From positions 62,001-126,000 of IMG/VR virus record IMGVR_UViG_3300050190_000082: a stretch of 64,000 bases of DNA. One strand, given 5' to 3'. Both the position numbers and the translations under genes were made by a program. Shown here piece after piece: positions 33,240-44,613 of the stretch; positions within the stretch are counted from its first letter, which is position 1; every line of letters begins with the position of its first letter. The notes beneath the pieces were generated by a model. It was given only the letters and a program-made list of their open reading frames with translations. It was not told the DNA's origin and searched no databases. Source of the stretch: a virus.

Positions 33240-33728
33240 CTAACCATAGTAACTTATTCCAACTTGCAAGATTGTTGCTGTTACTGTAATTCCGAAAGTA
33301 TTCTCATTAGTGTTTTGCACTACAGTCCTAACAGTCGTTGAGTTAAGTCTAGAATAACTTAGTAGCCGTACTGATTGAACGTAGTTAGGTGTCTTCAATC
33401 TAACACAAATATGATCATCATCATACACCTTAAAAGGAGATGGCATAGTAATATCAATGGTACGAGTCTCAAAGGGATTTAACGTTGGTGTAACATGACT
33501 TTCTACAAGAGTGTTATACCCATATTTCTTAGTTACGCTTTGTGCGTCATGGACTATGGAACTTTCATTAAGTTTTGTCGTTGTTGTGAGCATAGAATTG
33601 GAAGCACTTGCAATAGCATCAGAAGCATTTGCATTAGCTATTACTGCTCCTACTATATCTCCAAAGCTATCTGTGCTTGCAGAACTACCTGTATCTGGTA
33701 TCTGTATTCCATTTGCCGTAGTTTTCAT
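33240..33728 (-). CDS. Tail-operon protein, 162 aa
   Basis: Not recognised. The N-terminal half is low in hydrophobics with Ala/Ser-rich helix (VGAVIANANASDAIASASNS); the C-terminal half is beta-rich (ETRTIDITMPSPFKVYDDDH). A fibre or baseplate subunit with a coiled stalk and a small head is plausible. AAAGGAGGGG before the ATG. Confidence 0.5.
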   Translation of the reverse strand: MKTTANGIQIPDTGSSASTDSFGDIVGAVIANANASDAIASASNSMLTTTTKLNESSIVHDAQSVTKKYGYNTLVESHVTPTLNPFETRTIDITMPSPFKVYDDDHICVRLKTPNYVQSVRLLSYSRLNSTTVRTVVQNTNENTFGITVTATILQVGISYYG

Positions 33729-33759
33729 AAATGATACCCCTCCTTTATTAATATGTTAT

Positions 33760-34458
33760 CTAATTATTTGTTTGTACCATAAAAGCAACAGGATAAGTAA
33801 ACATGTCAGAGACTTTTAAATCAACTATATTTTTAACTTTATTGTATACGTTATATTGTCTAATTATTGCTCGATCAGGAAGACAAATTATATAGAATGG
33901 ATTTTCTGTAATTTTAATCAATTCGCTGTAATTTGTTATCCCATTTATTATTGTGTAGAATTTTTGTTGACTAAGATTATATCCAATCTGATATTTGCTA
34001 TCATTAGTTGTCCATATAATTCCATCAAATGTTTTAGGTATTTTAATCATAAATGAAAATGTAGAATTTGAAGGAATAATTGATGTAGAATAATTTAAAG
34101 TTGTACCTACATTTAATGATAATGCAGTATTACCATAATTAATAAAATTATCAACATAATTAAATCCACCAGATATAACTCCTGGATTTGTACATATATT
34201 TGCCCAATCTATTTGAACTGCCGACTTATCTAATATTTCAGTAAGAATAGGTTTATTTAAAACTTTTAAAGTTGGATATGATACATTGAATGTTTTTTGT
34301 TGAGATAAAATTAATCCTAATCCACCATTAGGATTTTGACTTTCTATTTCTAAATCAATCATATAAGTATTTGTATTATTGAATCCGTCCATAAAGTAGG
34401 TTAAGTAGGAAGAATAGACATCTCCAGAACTGGAAATCAATGTTTGAGTTGTTTGCAT
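33760..34458 (-). CDS. Minor tail protein, 232 aa
   Basis: Not recognised. Beta-rich, with a lectin-like centre (LGTTLNYSTSIIPSNSTFSF, then MIKIPKTFDGIIW), suggesting a concanavalin-like jelly roll. AGGGGGA before ATG 34458. Gene order places it in the distal tail. Confidence 0.45.
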   Translation of the reverse strand: MQTTQTLISSSGDVYSSYLTYFMDGFNNTNTYMIDLEIESQNPNGGLGLILSQQKTFNVSYPTLKVLNKPILTEILDKSAVQIDWANICTNPGVISGGFNYVDNFINYGNTALSLNVGTTLNYSTSIIPSNSTFSFMIKIPKTFDGIIWTTNDSKYQIGYNLSQQKFYTIINGITNYSELIKITENPFYIICLPDRAIIRQYNVYNKVKNIVDLKVSDMFTYPVAFMVQTNN

Positions 34459-34471
34459 TTTATATTTCCCC

Positions 34472-35221
34472 CTACTTATAAACTCTATATTCTATAGTTT
34501 CTCCAGTTGCTAAAGACCAACCGTTCAATACAATTGTATTTGCATCAGCATCAATGGTATAATTATCACCTAATTTTATTAGACTTCCAAGATCATAAAC
34601 GTCTATAGCAATTTTTGTAATATCTATTTGACTAAGTATTGATGAGGCAATTGGAATTACAGATGTATTATCTACTGTTGCGGTAAAAATTTGAATAGCT
34701 TTTAAAATGCTATTAGTTCTATCTAAATTTCTTACATGTTCTCCCACACTAACCCATACAAAACCAGATGAGTCTGTTCTGGTGTCAACAAGTTCAGAGT
34801 CTTTACCAGTTCCATTACTTGTTACAATATTCGCTACTTGTGACTGAGCATTAGTAGCAGTGGTTAAAGCATTATCCGCTACGACTACTGCATTATCTGC
34901 TGTAGTCATAGCTAAATTAGCAGTGGTAACAGCACTGTCTGCTGTAGTCATAGTCCCATCTGCTGTATCTTTCGCTAAATTAGCAGTGGTTAGAGCTTGC
35001 GCAATATTACTAATTGCTGTATTTGCAGTATCTATTGCTCCATTCACTGATGTAGTTATTGCTAGTAAGTCACTTTGGTTAGGTACGTCGATATTTGAAT
35101 TTACTGTGCCAATGACGATCCTGCCTTCGTCTTCTACGATTGCTATCTGCCCATCTGATAAAATGGGTAAATTTGCACGCAAACCCCTACTATGTTTCAT
35201 CATATCTACTTGGGTAGCCAT
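34472..35221 (-). CDS. Fibre-like protein with Ala/Thr coiled-coil repeats
   Basis: 249 residues. The N-terminus (RGLRANLPILSDGQIAIVED) matches the short opening motif found in phage fibres and tropism proteins, in which a small beta unit binds the baseplate. Residues 55-130 are heptad repeats such as TTADSAVTTANLAMTTADNA, a trimeric stalk. The C-terminal 110 residues form a beta head. AAAGGAGG before ATG 35221. Confidence 0.6.
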   Translation of the reverse strand: MATQVDMMKHSRGLRANLPILSDGQIAIVEDEGRIVIGTVNSNIDVPNQSDLLAITTSVNGAIDTANTAISNIAQALTTANLAKDTADGTMTTADSAVTTANLAMTTADNAVVVADNALTTATNAQSQVANIVTSNGTGKDSELVDTRTDSSGFVWVSVGEHVRNLDRTNSILKAIQIFTATVDNTSVIPIASSILSQIDITKIAIDVYDLGSLIKLGDNYTIDADANTIVLNGWSLATGETIEYRVYK

Positions 35222-35241
35222 CTATATAACCTCCTTTATAA

Positions 35242-36567
35242 TTAAAATGTTCCTTCATCTACACTTATCCCACTGAATACTGAACCAAATGTACCTTCAT
35301 CAATAACAGAACCATTAACAGATTGACCAAAATACCCCTCGGTTATCTGGTAATTTATAGCATATAAACTATAATTATATTTCTTTATTGGTATATTTTC
35401 TGCTTGACTATAAGTAGAAGTAAATGTGAACGATTTGTTTGTAATTGTAGTTGGTGCATTTAATACTGAAGTAGGAGTTGACATCGAAGTGAAGATCATT
35501 TCGCCTGAAGAAACGTTTTCGCCATTATTATTATTGTTCCAAAGAGTAAGTTGCCATTTAATTGCTCCTTTTTGTGTAATAGTATTTGCAGGGAGTGTAA
35601 AACTAAATAATTGTTTGTCATAAAGCATTGTTGGTAATGCAGTTTTATTTGATGTTTTTAAACTATCAAAATAACAAAAAGAATTACTAGATTGAGAACT
35701 TTTGCTTCCAGTTAAAGTAATTTTAATTGTATGATTTGAAAGTGCTAGATTTGTATTTGTAAATGCTAACACATTCAAGTCATAAGTTGGGGAATACAAA
35801 TCAATTATTCCTTGGTCTATACCATCAATAGAAATTTGAATTGTTCCACTATCAGGTGTTTTATCCATATAAATATCTATTCCATTAGCTAAGAATGTAT
35901 ATTGTAAATAAGAACCCCCATTGCTACAATTCTTTGAACCATTTGTATTCAAAACTTGAAGATAATCGAGGTCAATTCTAGAATCAGCAGAAGAACTATT
36001 TTTAGTACCTAATACTAGAAATTTTATAGTATGACTTCCATATGCTAAATTTGTAATAGAATAGGCTAAAGTTCTAAAATTATTGCCATTTATTGATGTT
36101 CCAGCGATATAAGTATCTATTGTGCCTTCACTTAATCCATCTATAAATACCTCAAAGATTCCTTTATCTATGCCAAATGTAAAATATGTATTTATACCAG
36201 TTCCTAAAAATGTGTATTGAGCATAATCATTTGCTAAATTAGAATGGTGATCCGTACCGTTGTAGTAATGAGGATCACTATTCTGAAGCCATCCATTACC
36301 ATAGTATTGAATTAATGGATTTGTATCATCTATAGTTTGATTTGTTGCTGTTGTCCATGTTCCAGAATATGTAATACCAGAGTTTGAATTGGGAATAGTT
36401 ACAGAGGAACCTGAGTCATAAAGAATTTGGTTGTCAAGAGATTTTACAGTTACCTGAAAACTGTCAATTTGCAAGCCGTTCACGATTGCTGACATTACTA
36501 AATCATTTTTTAAATCACAACAGACGTTGTAGGGACTCATTCCACTTGGCTGATATATGGTTTGCAA
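35242..36567 (-). CDS. Minor tail protein with two CBM-like domains
   Basis: 441 residues, TTG start at 36567 (AAGGTGGTG upstream). Two related beta domains: residues about 95-205 (YTFLGTGINTYFTFGIDKG) and 215-310 (YTFLANGIDIYMDKTPDSG), both with the motif S-(I)DG-x-x-x-G-x-I-D and H-T-I-K, resembling galactose-binding-like modules. The C-terminus repeats the phrase VDEGTF. Probably a distal-tail decoration that touches surface sugars. Lies directly downstream of the tape measure gene. Confidence 0.55.
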   Translation of the reverse strand: MQTIYQPSGMSPYNVCCDLKNDLVMSAIVNGLQIDSFQVTVKSLDNQILYDSGSSVTIPNSNSGITYSGTWTTATNQTIDDTNPLIQYYGNGWLQNSDPHYYNGTDHHSNLANDYAQYTFLGTGINTYFTFGIDKGIFEVFIDGLSEGTIDTYIAGTSINGNNFRTLAYSITNLAYGSHTIKFLVLGTKNSSSADSRIDLDYLQVLNTNGSKNCSNGGSYLQYTFLANGIDIYMDKTPDSGTIQISIDGIDQGIIDLYSPTYDLNVLAFTNTNLALSNHTIKITLTGSKSSQSSNSFCYFDSLKTSNKTALPTMLYDKQLFSFTLPANTITQKGAIKWQLTLWNNNNNGENVSSGEMIFTSMSTPTSVLNAPTTITNKSFTFTSTYSQAENIPIKKYNYSLYAINYQITEGYFGQSVNGSVIDEGTFGSVFSGISVDEGTF

Positions 36568-36586
36568 TTTTAATTCACCACCTTAA

Positions 36587-36634
36587 AATAGAGATGGGTA
36601 ATACTATCATAAAGATAAATCACCCATCTATTAC
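36587..36634 (-). terminator. Terminator-like hairpin after the tape measure gene
   Basis: Minus strand ATAGATGGGT pairs with ACCCATCTCTAT across a long loop, followed by TTTTAAGG. It may reduce read-through into the distal tail genes. Confidence 0.5.
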
Positions 36635-36642
36635 TTATATTT

Positions 36643-39600
36643 CTATGCTGTTGTATCTGACAACTGTATAAGGGAATTAATAAATCCTTCTGAATCAGAT
36701 ACATTCGGTAATTCAACGTGTTCTACAATTATATTTGTAATTGGGGCTTGACTTCCTTGATTTTGAACATTGATTTTAAAATCAGGTAAATTAAGTTTAG
36801 GTAAAATATTCTTTAAAAAATTATTTGGATTAAACTTACCCCAATCCATAAGATTTTTAGTAAGACTATTTTTAATTACCCCTGCTCCTTGAGGAAGTGT
36901 TACAATTTCTCCACCATTTTCATTAATTTTGTAATCACCAGTTTTAGGTACAAAGTCTGTTCCGTCTTGATAACCTACATAATTACCATCATATAATCCA
37001 GGTATGTTGCTTAAACTCCCATATCTGGCTTTTATATATTGTATTGCACTACTTGCATTATCAATAGGATTAAGAATATCACCTAAATTACTCATCTTAT
37101 ATTGATCAAAAGTGGAAGGTAACATTTGCATCAATCCAGTTGCATGTTGTCCCATAACTGATGTAGGATTTTGAATAGTTGGATTACCGCCACTTTCTCT
37201 ACTTACTAATTGTGTAAGTCCAGACAACCAATCAGTTCCAACACCCGCATTAGCCATTGCTTTTTTAAGCCAATCAGTTACATTCCCACCCATAGCATCT
37301 CCTGCTGAACCAAAAGCACCAGCCCCAGAAGCAGCCATATCTGTAAATTGACTCTGAATAAATGAATTGATATCCTGACTAGATATGCCATTTGATAATC
37401 CTTGCATTAAGAATTCACCTATTTTATGCATTACAGTTGAAGGCGAATGAATGCCAAAGGATGTATGGAATTGTGCAACAACTTTGTCAGTAAGAGTTTT
37501 TACAATGTCTGTAATGTTTTTAGTAGAATCAGTGACACCTTTTCCTAATTCATCAATCATTCCAGTACCAGAATTATAAGAATCCATTACAAATGCATTA
37601 ATACCTGTTTTTACTTTATCAATCAAGACAGTTACAGGAGTAATTAATAAAGCATTATTTGCAATGACAGAATCACCCATATTTTTATCCATACCTTTTC
37701 CATATTGAGGTGACATATCTACAAAATGTTGTAAAGAATTTGATATATCTTGTACTAATGTATTGAGTGGTTTTTGAACTAATATATCATTATTAGTGAT
37801 TGATTTACCTATATTATTGTTGAGATCATGGGCATATTTAGGAGAAGAATCAATGAATTTTTGGATATTATCATTAATATCAGACAATAAAACATCTAAT
37901 GGCCTTTTCACTAAATCATCATTTGCTGTAACTGATTGACCTACAGTATTTAATGAAGCTTTTGTATCACCATTTAATATTCTACTGGTGTCATTGGCAT
38001 TTATGACTTGTTCTCCACCTTGGAAATTAGCTTTATTACCAGCAATTATTTCTATGCCATTTTCATTGATGTTTTTGACTCCTGCTTCTGCATTATCTGT
38101 TCCAGTTGCATAACCTTTTACAGAAGCACTTGCTGCCTTTTCCCTTGCTGCTTGTTTATCTTGTTCGGTTTTTATAGAAGCATTGAGAGAGGCAATTTTA
38201 TCAGTATTTGCATTATCAGATTTGAATTTAGCAGATGCAGTTTGAGTTGTACTTACAGCATCTCTTGCAGTTTGTACTGCTGTTTGATCTGCTTCCCATT
38301 GCCATTTTCCATCCTGATAAACACGGACATTTTTCTCATTCTGAGCATTTGTCAAGTCATTTTGTTGTTTAATTAAATCATTTTGATATTGTAATTGTTG
38401 AGTTGTTCTAGTTTCAGTTTCAGTTTTTTTATTGATTGCATCAATTTGTGCTTGATATCCTGCTATAATTAAATCAGAAGCATTTTTTTGAGTTTGTGCT
38501 ATTAATGCTATAGCATCTGTGGAAGCTTTTGAAGCATCTGCTGTTATTGCTGATGTTCTAGCTTGTGCAATTGATTCTGCTGTTGCTCCTGCTTTATTTA
38601 CTGCATCAAGATTAGCATTAGCAACACTTAAAGCATCAAGAGCAGATTCTTTTTGTACTACAGTTTTAGCATCATTAACTCTTTTTGTTGCTACTGCTAC
38701 TTTTTCTTCTGCTCTTGCTACTGCATCAGCTTGTTTTTGTGCGTCAGATGCTGCTTTTTTATCGGCTGCTGCTTTTGCTTTGTCTGCCTTAGCTTGAGCT
38801 GCTGATGCTGCCTTTGCTGCCTTTGTATCTGCTGCGCTTGGAGGTTCAAAACTTCCACCAGCAGGAGCACCCTTTTCCATATCTGCAACACTCATATTAG
38901 CAATTGTTTTATACGCTTCATTTGTTAGAGTTACTGTATCTAGTTGCTTACTCGCAAGAGCTAATTGAGTTGTTGCGTCAGATATTGTGCCAGAATTACG
39001 CAGATAATTGTGTTCAGCTTGAGCTTGTTGGGCATCTGTCAAATTGCCAGAATCAATTGACGCAGCATAAGCTGAATTTTTAGCCTCAAGTGCTTTTATT
39101 TCTGCTCCAATTGCCTTAATTCTTTCTGTTGTTTGATCTACTACGTTTTGAGTTTCTATTTGCTGTGCCTTAGCAGTTGCTTTCAAAGAATTAAGTTCTA
39201 CAACTGCAAGTGCTTCTTGCGCAGTAAGATTTGCACCCAGAGCTTTAATATTTATACCAACTGCACCAGTCTTTTGATTTAAAACTTGAATGTATTGAGG
39301 ATATTTGTCAATCATATTCTGATTGACTGTCTTTTCATTCTCAGTTAGTGCAATACCTTGTGTTAATTTATCATGGACAGATTGATAACTCTTTACTAAT
39401 TGTTGTTGGGAACCAATTTCTTGGACTGTTGTTGCTGTTTTTGTAATAGTTGCTTGGACTGAAGCGTAATCAAGTGTTGTTGCTAATTTGGTCTCTGCAT
39501 CTGCTTGCTTTTGAGCATCGGCTACTCCTGCAATTTGATTTTTTAATTTATCTAATGCTTCTGTTTTAGAATTCAAATTAAATTGTTCCATAGGTAGAAG

Positions 39601-42600
39601 TGACCTTTTAGCGGAAGTATCTTGTATACTTTTAATGTCTGTTTCTAGTTGTTTGATTTGCTTTTGGGCTTCAGTATAATTAACAGCATCTTTCATTTTT
39701 TGTAATGCTGTAGTCACATCATCTATTTTTTTAGGATCTAATGTATCTTCAAAAGTTTTAACAGCAGTAGTAAAGTCTACTTGAGATTTCTTTGTGGCAT
39801 CTAATTGTTCTTGAACCTTTGCTTGCTGATTAGCATAACCAACAAGTCCTGCGGTTATTGCTACAACTGCTGAAAGGGCTAAAATAATTGGGTTAGCCAT
39901 TAAAAAATCTAATGCTACAGAAAGTGCTTCTGTAGCAGTTGCCGCAATTCCTTCCGCTAGGATAAATTCACCTAAAGACGTAATAGCTCCTGCAATCGCT
40001 TGCCCTTTAAATATTGTTAATGCAGCAACTACTAAATATATTGCAGTACCCATTCCCCCAAAAGTTGAGGTTACATGTCCGATTGTGCTTACTAAATTGG
40101 TAAGTTGGGTTACAGCCCCATTGACAGTATCAGAGGATATAAGAGACAACCAAAGCTGTTGCATTGTATTGGTTAAATCTGCCAATTTTGCTTGGGTCGA
40201 TTTACCATACTCACCAAAACGTGCCATTGCATTACCCGCACTGGATGCCTCGGTTGTTTGTTGTTGTAAAGCCATATCCATATTTTGCATGAGAGCGAGG
40301 AATTGGTCATGCTGACGGGTCATTCTGTTACTTTCACCTAAAAAGGCTACTGACTATTCAATTAAGAATAGCGGAAATGGTTCTTCTTAATTAAAATAAA
40401 ATTTATTTTAATAGAGTGTCTTTACACTCGACCATTTCTCTCTATAATTTCTATAGATGTTCAGACTATATCTTATGGATTATTTGTTAAGTTAAACAAA
40501 TAATATCCATCTCTCCACTTAGTCGTTGAACCTTCAACTTATTTCTAAGTTGCTTGGATGCTGATTTCCCAATCTAGTTAATTTTCAAACATTCACGCTT
40601 GTTGTCACCAACTACGTTGTAGTTTAACTAGCTCTAAGGGATTCCCAGCAATTCGAAGAGTTCTATATATGTATTACTACATACTCAGGCACACATTTTA
40701 CCTGCTACCGCCGTTGCAATTCCTGCTTGCTGAACTTGATTATAATCATTCCAATGTGAACTTATTGTCTTCAAAACATCATCAAAGCTTTTAAATTCAC
40801 CACTTGAACTGCGGATTGTTACACCCACTGAATTTAATACTTTTTCAACATTATTTAATGGTTCCCCATTAAGATCATTCATTACTCCAGCTTTTACATT
40901 TTCGTATCGGCTAAATATGGAATTGCAAATCTGTTACTTTCGCTTATTCATAAAAATAAGTTACTGACTATTCAAATAAATGAATAGCGGAAATGGTTCT
41001 TCTTTAGGTAATTATTTCATACCGACCATTTCTCTCTCCCTTATTATGTGGAATATAGGAGACGTTCAGACTGTCGCATATGGATAAATATATTTATTTA
41101 TCCATTTCTCTCGTTCAGTCGTTCACAGTGATATCAACTATTATTTAATGTAATTGATGTCTTCTGCCCTGTCACCCAACCACTGGGCTTCCAAGTCGAT
41201 TAGAGAGAATTTTCTTAGCAGTTTATGTATTATGCCACTAAGCCCCCAACATTAAGGGACGTACCAATACTATCCGCACTTTGACGAGTAGTTGATGAAA
41301 TTGTACCTATATATGAAATTAATTCTGGAAGACTTACAGACGCAGCCTGTGCTGAAAATGCTGTTTTCTGAATTGCTGCACTTAATTCCGCAGTTGATGT
41401 TGCAGATGTGTTGTCCACTGCGACCATTTTATCGACAAATCCCATCATATCGGTAGCTGACATTTTGTAAGAGTTCATGACGCTAATTAAACTCTGTGCA
41501 GAATCTTGTTGAGATTGACCTGCAATCTTACTCATGACTGTACTACTTTTTAATAATTCAGATGTGCTACTCGCAGAATTGCCAGCTCTTAGGAATTCCT
41601 CTGATGCAGTCATTATTTCAGACGTAGTTTCATGTAATTGTCCTGCCAATGCGGAATAATCTTGTGTCATCTGTACAATAGAATCATGAGAATTTCCTGT
41701 TATCATAGCGATATTTGTCATGTTCGCATTTATACCGTTTATAAAGGCAAATCCATCCTTAATTTGTTTAAGGGTCGAAAATAGGGCACCGCCAACGATA
41801 GACCACTGAACCATCTTAATTCCATTATTTACCAAATCTGCACCAAACCCCTGAGCAGCAACTTTAGCTTCATTTAAACCAGCTTTCATGTTGTTGGTAG
41901 CTGACGTTACTTGAGCAGATTCCGCTTTAAATGCTTCCATATCAGCAACATTAGTTAAAGAACTTGAGGATGCTGTTATTGAACTAATTTGAGACTGTAC
42001 ATCAGGTGTTTTGGCCAAACTTCCGAATTGACTCTGAATATTACGAAGTGCTAGTGCGTTACGCTCTTGAAAAAGTGCAATTGATCTTTGTAATTCAACA
42101 TTTTCTAATCTCGTATTTTCTATTTCCTTATCCGCTACAAGTTGTATACTTGTTTCTGATCTCATACTTGCCATTAAACTCTTGAGAGAATCTAATTGGC
42201 TAAAAGCTTCTGATCCAATAGAAATTGCACTTAATTTTTCTTGAAGTAAAACCATTTGATCTTCAGTTAACTTAACAGAAGAAGCTCCACCTCTAATCTC
42301 TGCAAACAGCAAGTTATATTTTTCTTGTTGTGACTGAATGGCTAAAGTTTGCTTTTCTTCCAAACTTATTGTTTGGGTTATTTGATTATCCATTTCTACA
42401 AGAGCAGAGACATTATCAAGTATTTCTTGCTTTAAGGTATCAGAGAAACTTCCACTATTTAAAGCATTTATTTTCTCTTCTAATGTAGCCAACTCTACCG
42501 ATAATTTTTCGACATTGGTAATATCGTCTAATTTTACTATTTGTTTCACTTGAAATAAATTTAACTTTTCTTCTAAACTTAATGTTTTATCTATTTGAGT

Positions 42601-43443
42601 ATCCATATCTTGAAGAGAGGATATATCATTGAGTATTTCTTGTTTAAAAGAATTTGTAAAATTATTTCCATTTAAACTATTTATTTTTTCTTTAAGTGTA
42701 GTTATCTCAACAGATAACTTTTCTGCATTCACAATATCATCTACATTAAATATCTGCTTTTGTTGAAATGCTCCTATATTATCTAACTCTTTTACAGTAG
42801 CTATTTCTTGTTTGTAGGCATTGATTACCTCATCAACTGCTAGTTTAGCTTCTTGTTGATCTATTGTAGAAGAGTTAGAGTTTAATCCAGATACCAAACT
42901 TTCGGCATTTATAGCCAATGGTTTTGCGGATATTGGCATACTCCCTAAATCAGACATTGACGCTCTTAATTTTTCTTGAGTAATTACTAATTTTTCAGCT
43001 TCAATTCGATTTGCTTTATAACCATCTACTGTTTGTAATATAGTTCCTTTCCATATCTTTGTATGGTCTCCGGCTTCACTTATTACAGTATCGAAATTCT
43101 TCGTTTCCTTAACTGCCTGACCTAAACTGTTTGTAAATTGAGTAGTTTGAGTTTTTAGGTCTTCGAATACCTTTCCAGAAATATCCTTAGTAACTTTAAA
43201 TTTTTCCGTAAAACTGTCTATTCCAGTAGAATCTACATTAATTTTCATTGGACTATTTGCTTCACTGGTTAAAGTTTGTATCTTTGATGTGATAGCATTT
43301 AAAGCGTCACTATCTGTTTCAACTTTTAACTTGATTGGGTTACCATTAATTTCATCACGAATACTATTTATACTATTTAATATACTCTCTTTCGATTTGC
43401 TGTCTAAAATCGCTTGTATATTAATCTGAATCATATCTGACAT
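36643..43443 (-). CDS. Tape measure protein, split by two group I introns
   Basis: Three exons on the minus strand: 43443-41255, 40925-40700 and 40320-36643, together 6093 bases encoding 2030 residues. Joined reading restores the tape-measure signatures RQSADSIGTSLNSIFSRY and GIATAVAGTRQHDQFLALMQ exactly across both junctions. Features: coiled coils throughout, several hydrophobic segments in exon 3 (about residues 830-960), a very Ala/Lys-rich helix, and an SLT-type lytic transglycosylase near 1830-1930 (SRESGGNP, ATGLMQMLPSTF). The protein sets tail length and helps cross the wall. Unspliced, translation would end soon after exon 1 (GGLVA-stop). Confidence 0.9.
40321..40699 (-). other. Group I intron 2 in the tape measure gene
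   Basis: 379 nt without a long ORF. Exon ends CAGGT; the intron has GCCTG to pair with CAGGU (P1 with U-G at the splice site). Core elements on the minus strand: P7 GACTA/TAGTC, P8 ATGGAT.../ATCCAT, and AAGATATAGTCTGAAC typical of the S element. It ends in the required G (AACAGAATG). Removal joins GCA GGT to ACC CGT, restoring AGTRQH. Confidence 0.9.
40926..41254 (-). other. Group I intron 1 in the tape measure gene
   Basis: 329 nt without an ORF. Exon ends GTCCCT and the intron has GGGGG to pair with CCCU (P1 with U-G). P7 is GACTG/CAGTC, a compensated change relative to intron 2; P8 is ATGGATAAATA/TATTTATCCAT. The 3-prime part (GAAGAACCATTTCCGCTATT, then GAAAGTAACAGA) is nearly the same as in intron 2. 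It ends TTTG. Removal gives ACG TCC CTC AAT TCC, that is TSLNS. Confidence 0.9.
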
Positions 43444-43465
43444 TAATTAATCAACTCCTCTACAC

Positions 43466-43494
43466 GATAATAGAGGGTTAATCACCCTCTATTA
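43466..43494 (-). terminator. Hairpin between the tail protein gene and the tape measure gene
   Basis: AATAGAGGGT/ACCCTCTATT, 10 bp around GATTA on the minus strand, without a T-run. It may be a processing or stability element. Confidence 0.5.
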
Positions 43495-43977
43495 TTATAT
43501 TACGTCTATTCCTTCTTTTGCTAATCCTTTGATAAACATTTCTTTTGCTTTTCCATTTTCTAAATCCTTCTGTGTTTTTTCAATGAAGGCTCTCGATTTT
43601 AAATATTCTTCATGATAAGGATAATCATATTCTCCGTACCCATTATTATCACCATATTCAACTAATCCTGCAATTTGAAATGGATTTTTATAATTAGGCA
43701 TATAATCTTGATTACTCATAGTTTCATTATCAACTGACATTACGACTGTATTCCCACCAGAAATAAAACTACTATGCATATTATTAGTATCAGACAAACC
43801 ACCATTGTCTTCTCTTCTGTCATATACTTTAGGAGAATAACTATTATAAACAACATCTTTTACATTCTGAGATTCTAATTGTTTAACCTCTGGAGCAACT
43901 GTTACCTCCATAGCTGTTTTAACTTTTAATAATAGATATGCTTCTAATTCGTCTAAATTATTAAATGATGGAGACAT
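43495..43977 (-). CDS. Tail-module protein upstream of tape measure, 160 aa
   Basis: Not recognised. Contains VVYNSYSPKVYDRREDNGGL, the pattern of the short head-tail or tail-completion proteins that many Firmicute phages place in this module (a helix, then S-Y-S-P-x-x-Y-x-R-R). AGGAGG before ATG 43977. It follows the 43989 gene by 11 bases. Confidence 0.5.
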   Translation of the reverse strand: MSPSFNNLDELEAYLLLKVKTAMEVTVAPEVKQLESQNVKDVVYNSYSPKVYDRREDNGGLSDTNNMHSSFISGGNTVVMSVDNETMSNQDYMPNYKNPFQIAGLVEYGDNNGYGEYDYPYHEEYLKSRAFIEKTQKDLENGKAKEMFIKGLAKEGIDVI

Positions 43978-43988
43978 TTAACTACCTC

Positions 43989-44531
43989 CTATACTACTTT
44001 TTTCTTTCTTGGTGTTGCTTTTGGTTGCTTTAAACTTGAAAGAATATTTGGTAACTCCTTCATAATGCTTCCCAACTCTCCTTGAGCTGGAAGTTTGAGT
44101 GAAATACTATTTAATGTTTTACTTAGTATTGAAGCTACACTGTTATTTAATTCAATTTCTTGACTAATTTCATTCTCTAGAAGTGTAATAAATTCATTAC
44201 ATTCACTATTTTTTAATACATAATCAATGATTTTATTTTGTTTGCAGAAGTCATAAAACTCAATTGCAAGAACAGAATCTATATTGTTCTCTGCGTCATA
44301 TAGTCCTTCAAATTCAATATTTGTATAATTAACTAGGATATAGAGTGATTCAAATAGATTTTTAATTATGTAGTCTATTTTTAGAAAATTGTTTTCATCT
44401 CTGTTTAGACAAATTTTAACTATATTATCAACCATATTTTTTTTGGAAACAAGAGAGACATATGAGAGAGTAATGAGATTAGAAATATTTTCACCTGATT
44501 GGACTTTTTCTTTTAATTCAATAAATTTCAT
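43989..44531 (-). CDS. Tail-module protein, possible tail assembly chaperone
   Basis: 180 residues, all-helical, ending in a basic tail PRKKKVV. Siphoviruses usually have one or two tail assembly chaperone genes just before the tape measure gene, and this is the first gene of the tail operon after a terminator. No frameshift slippery site was seen at its end. Function inferred from position only. AAAGGAG before ATG 44531. Confidence 0.4.
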   Translation of the reverse strand: MKFIELKEKVQSGENISNLITLSYVSLVSKKNMVDNIVKICLNRDENNFLKIDYIIKNLFESLYILVNYTNIEFEGLYDAENNIDSVLAIEFYDFCKQNKIIDYVLKNSECNEFITLLENEISQEIELNNSVASILSKTLNSISLKLPAQGELGSIMKELPNILSSLKQPKATPRKKKVV

Positions 44532-44560
44532 TTAATTTAATCTCCTTTTTATTTAAAATA

Positions 44561-44590
44561 AAAAGACCTATCAAATATGATAAGTCTTAG
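44561..44590 (-). terminator. Terminator separating accessory block from tail operon
   Basis: Minus strand AAGACTTATCA pairs with TGATAGGTCTT (one bulge), then TTTATTTT. The tail operon at 44531 therefore needs its own promoter. Confidence 0.75.
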
Positions 44591-44613
44591 AAAAACCTAT
44601 TAACTTTAACTTA

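Noticed and set aside
38008-38797. Plus-strand frames inside the tape measure gene
   Set aside because: They are antisense shadows of the Ala/Lys-rich and Gln-rich coding sequence and lack ribosome binding sites.
40321-41254. Tape measure interruptions as inteins or frameshifts
   Set aside because: Both inserts carry stops in all frames, lack intein motifs, and have group I intron pairings with exact exon joining.
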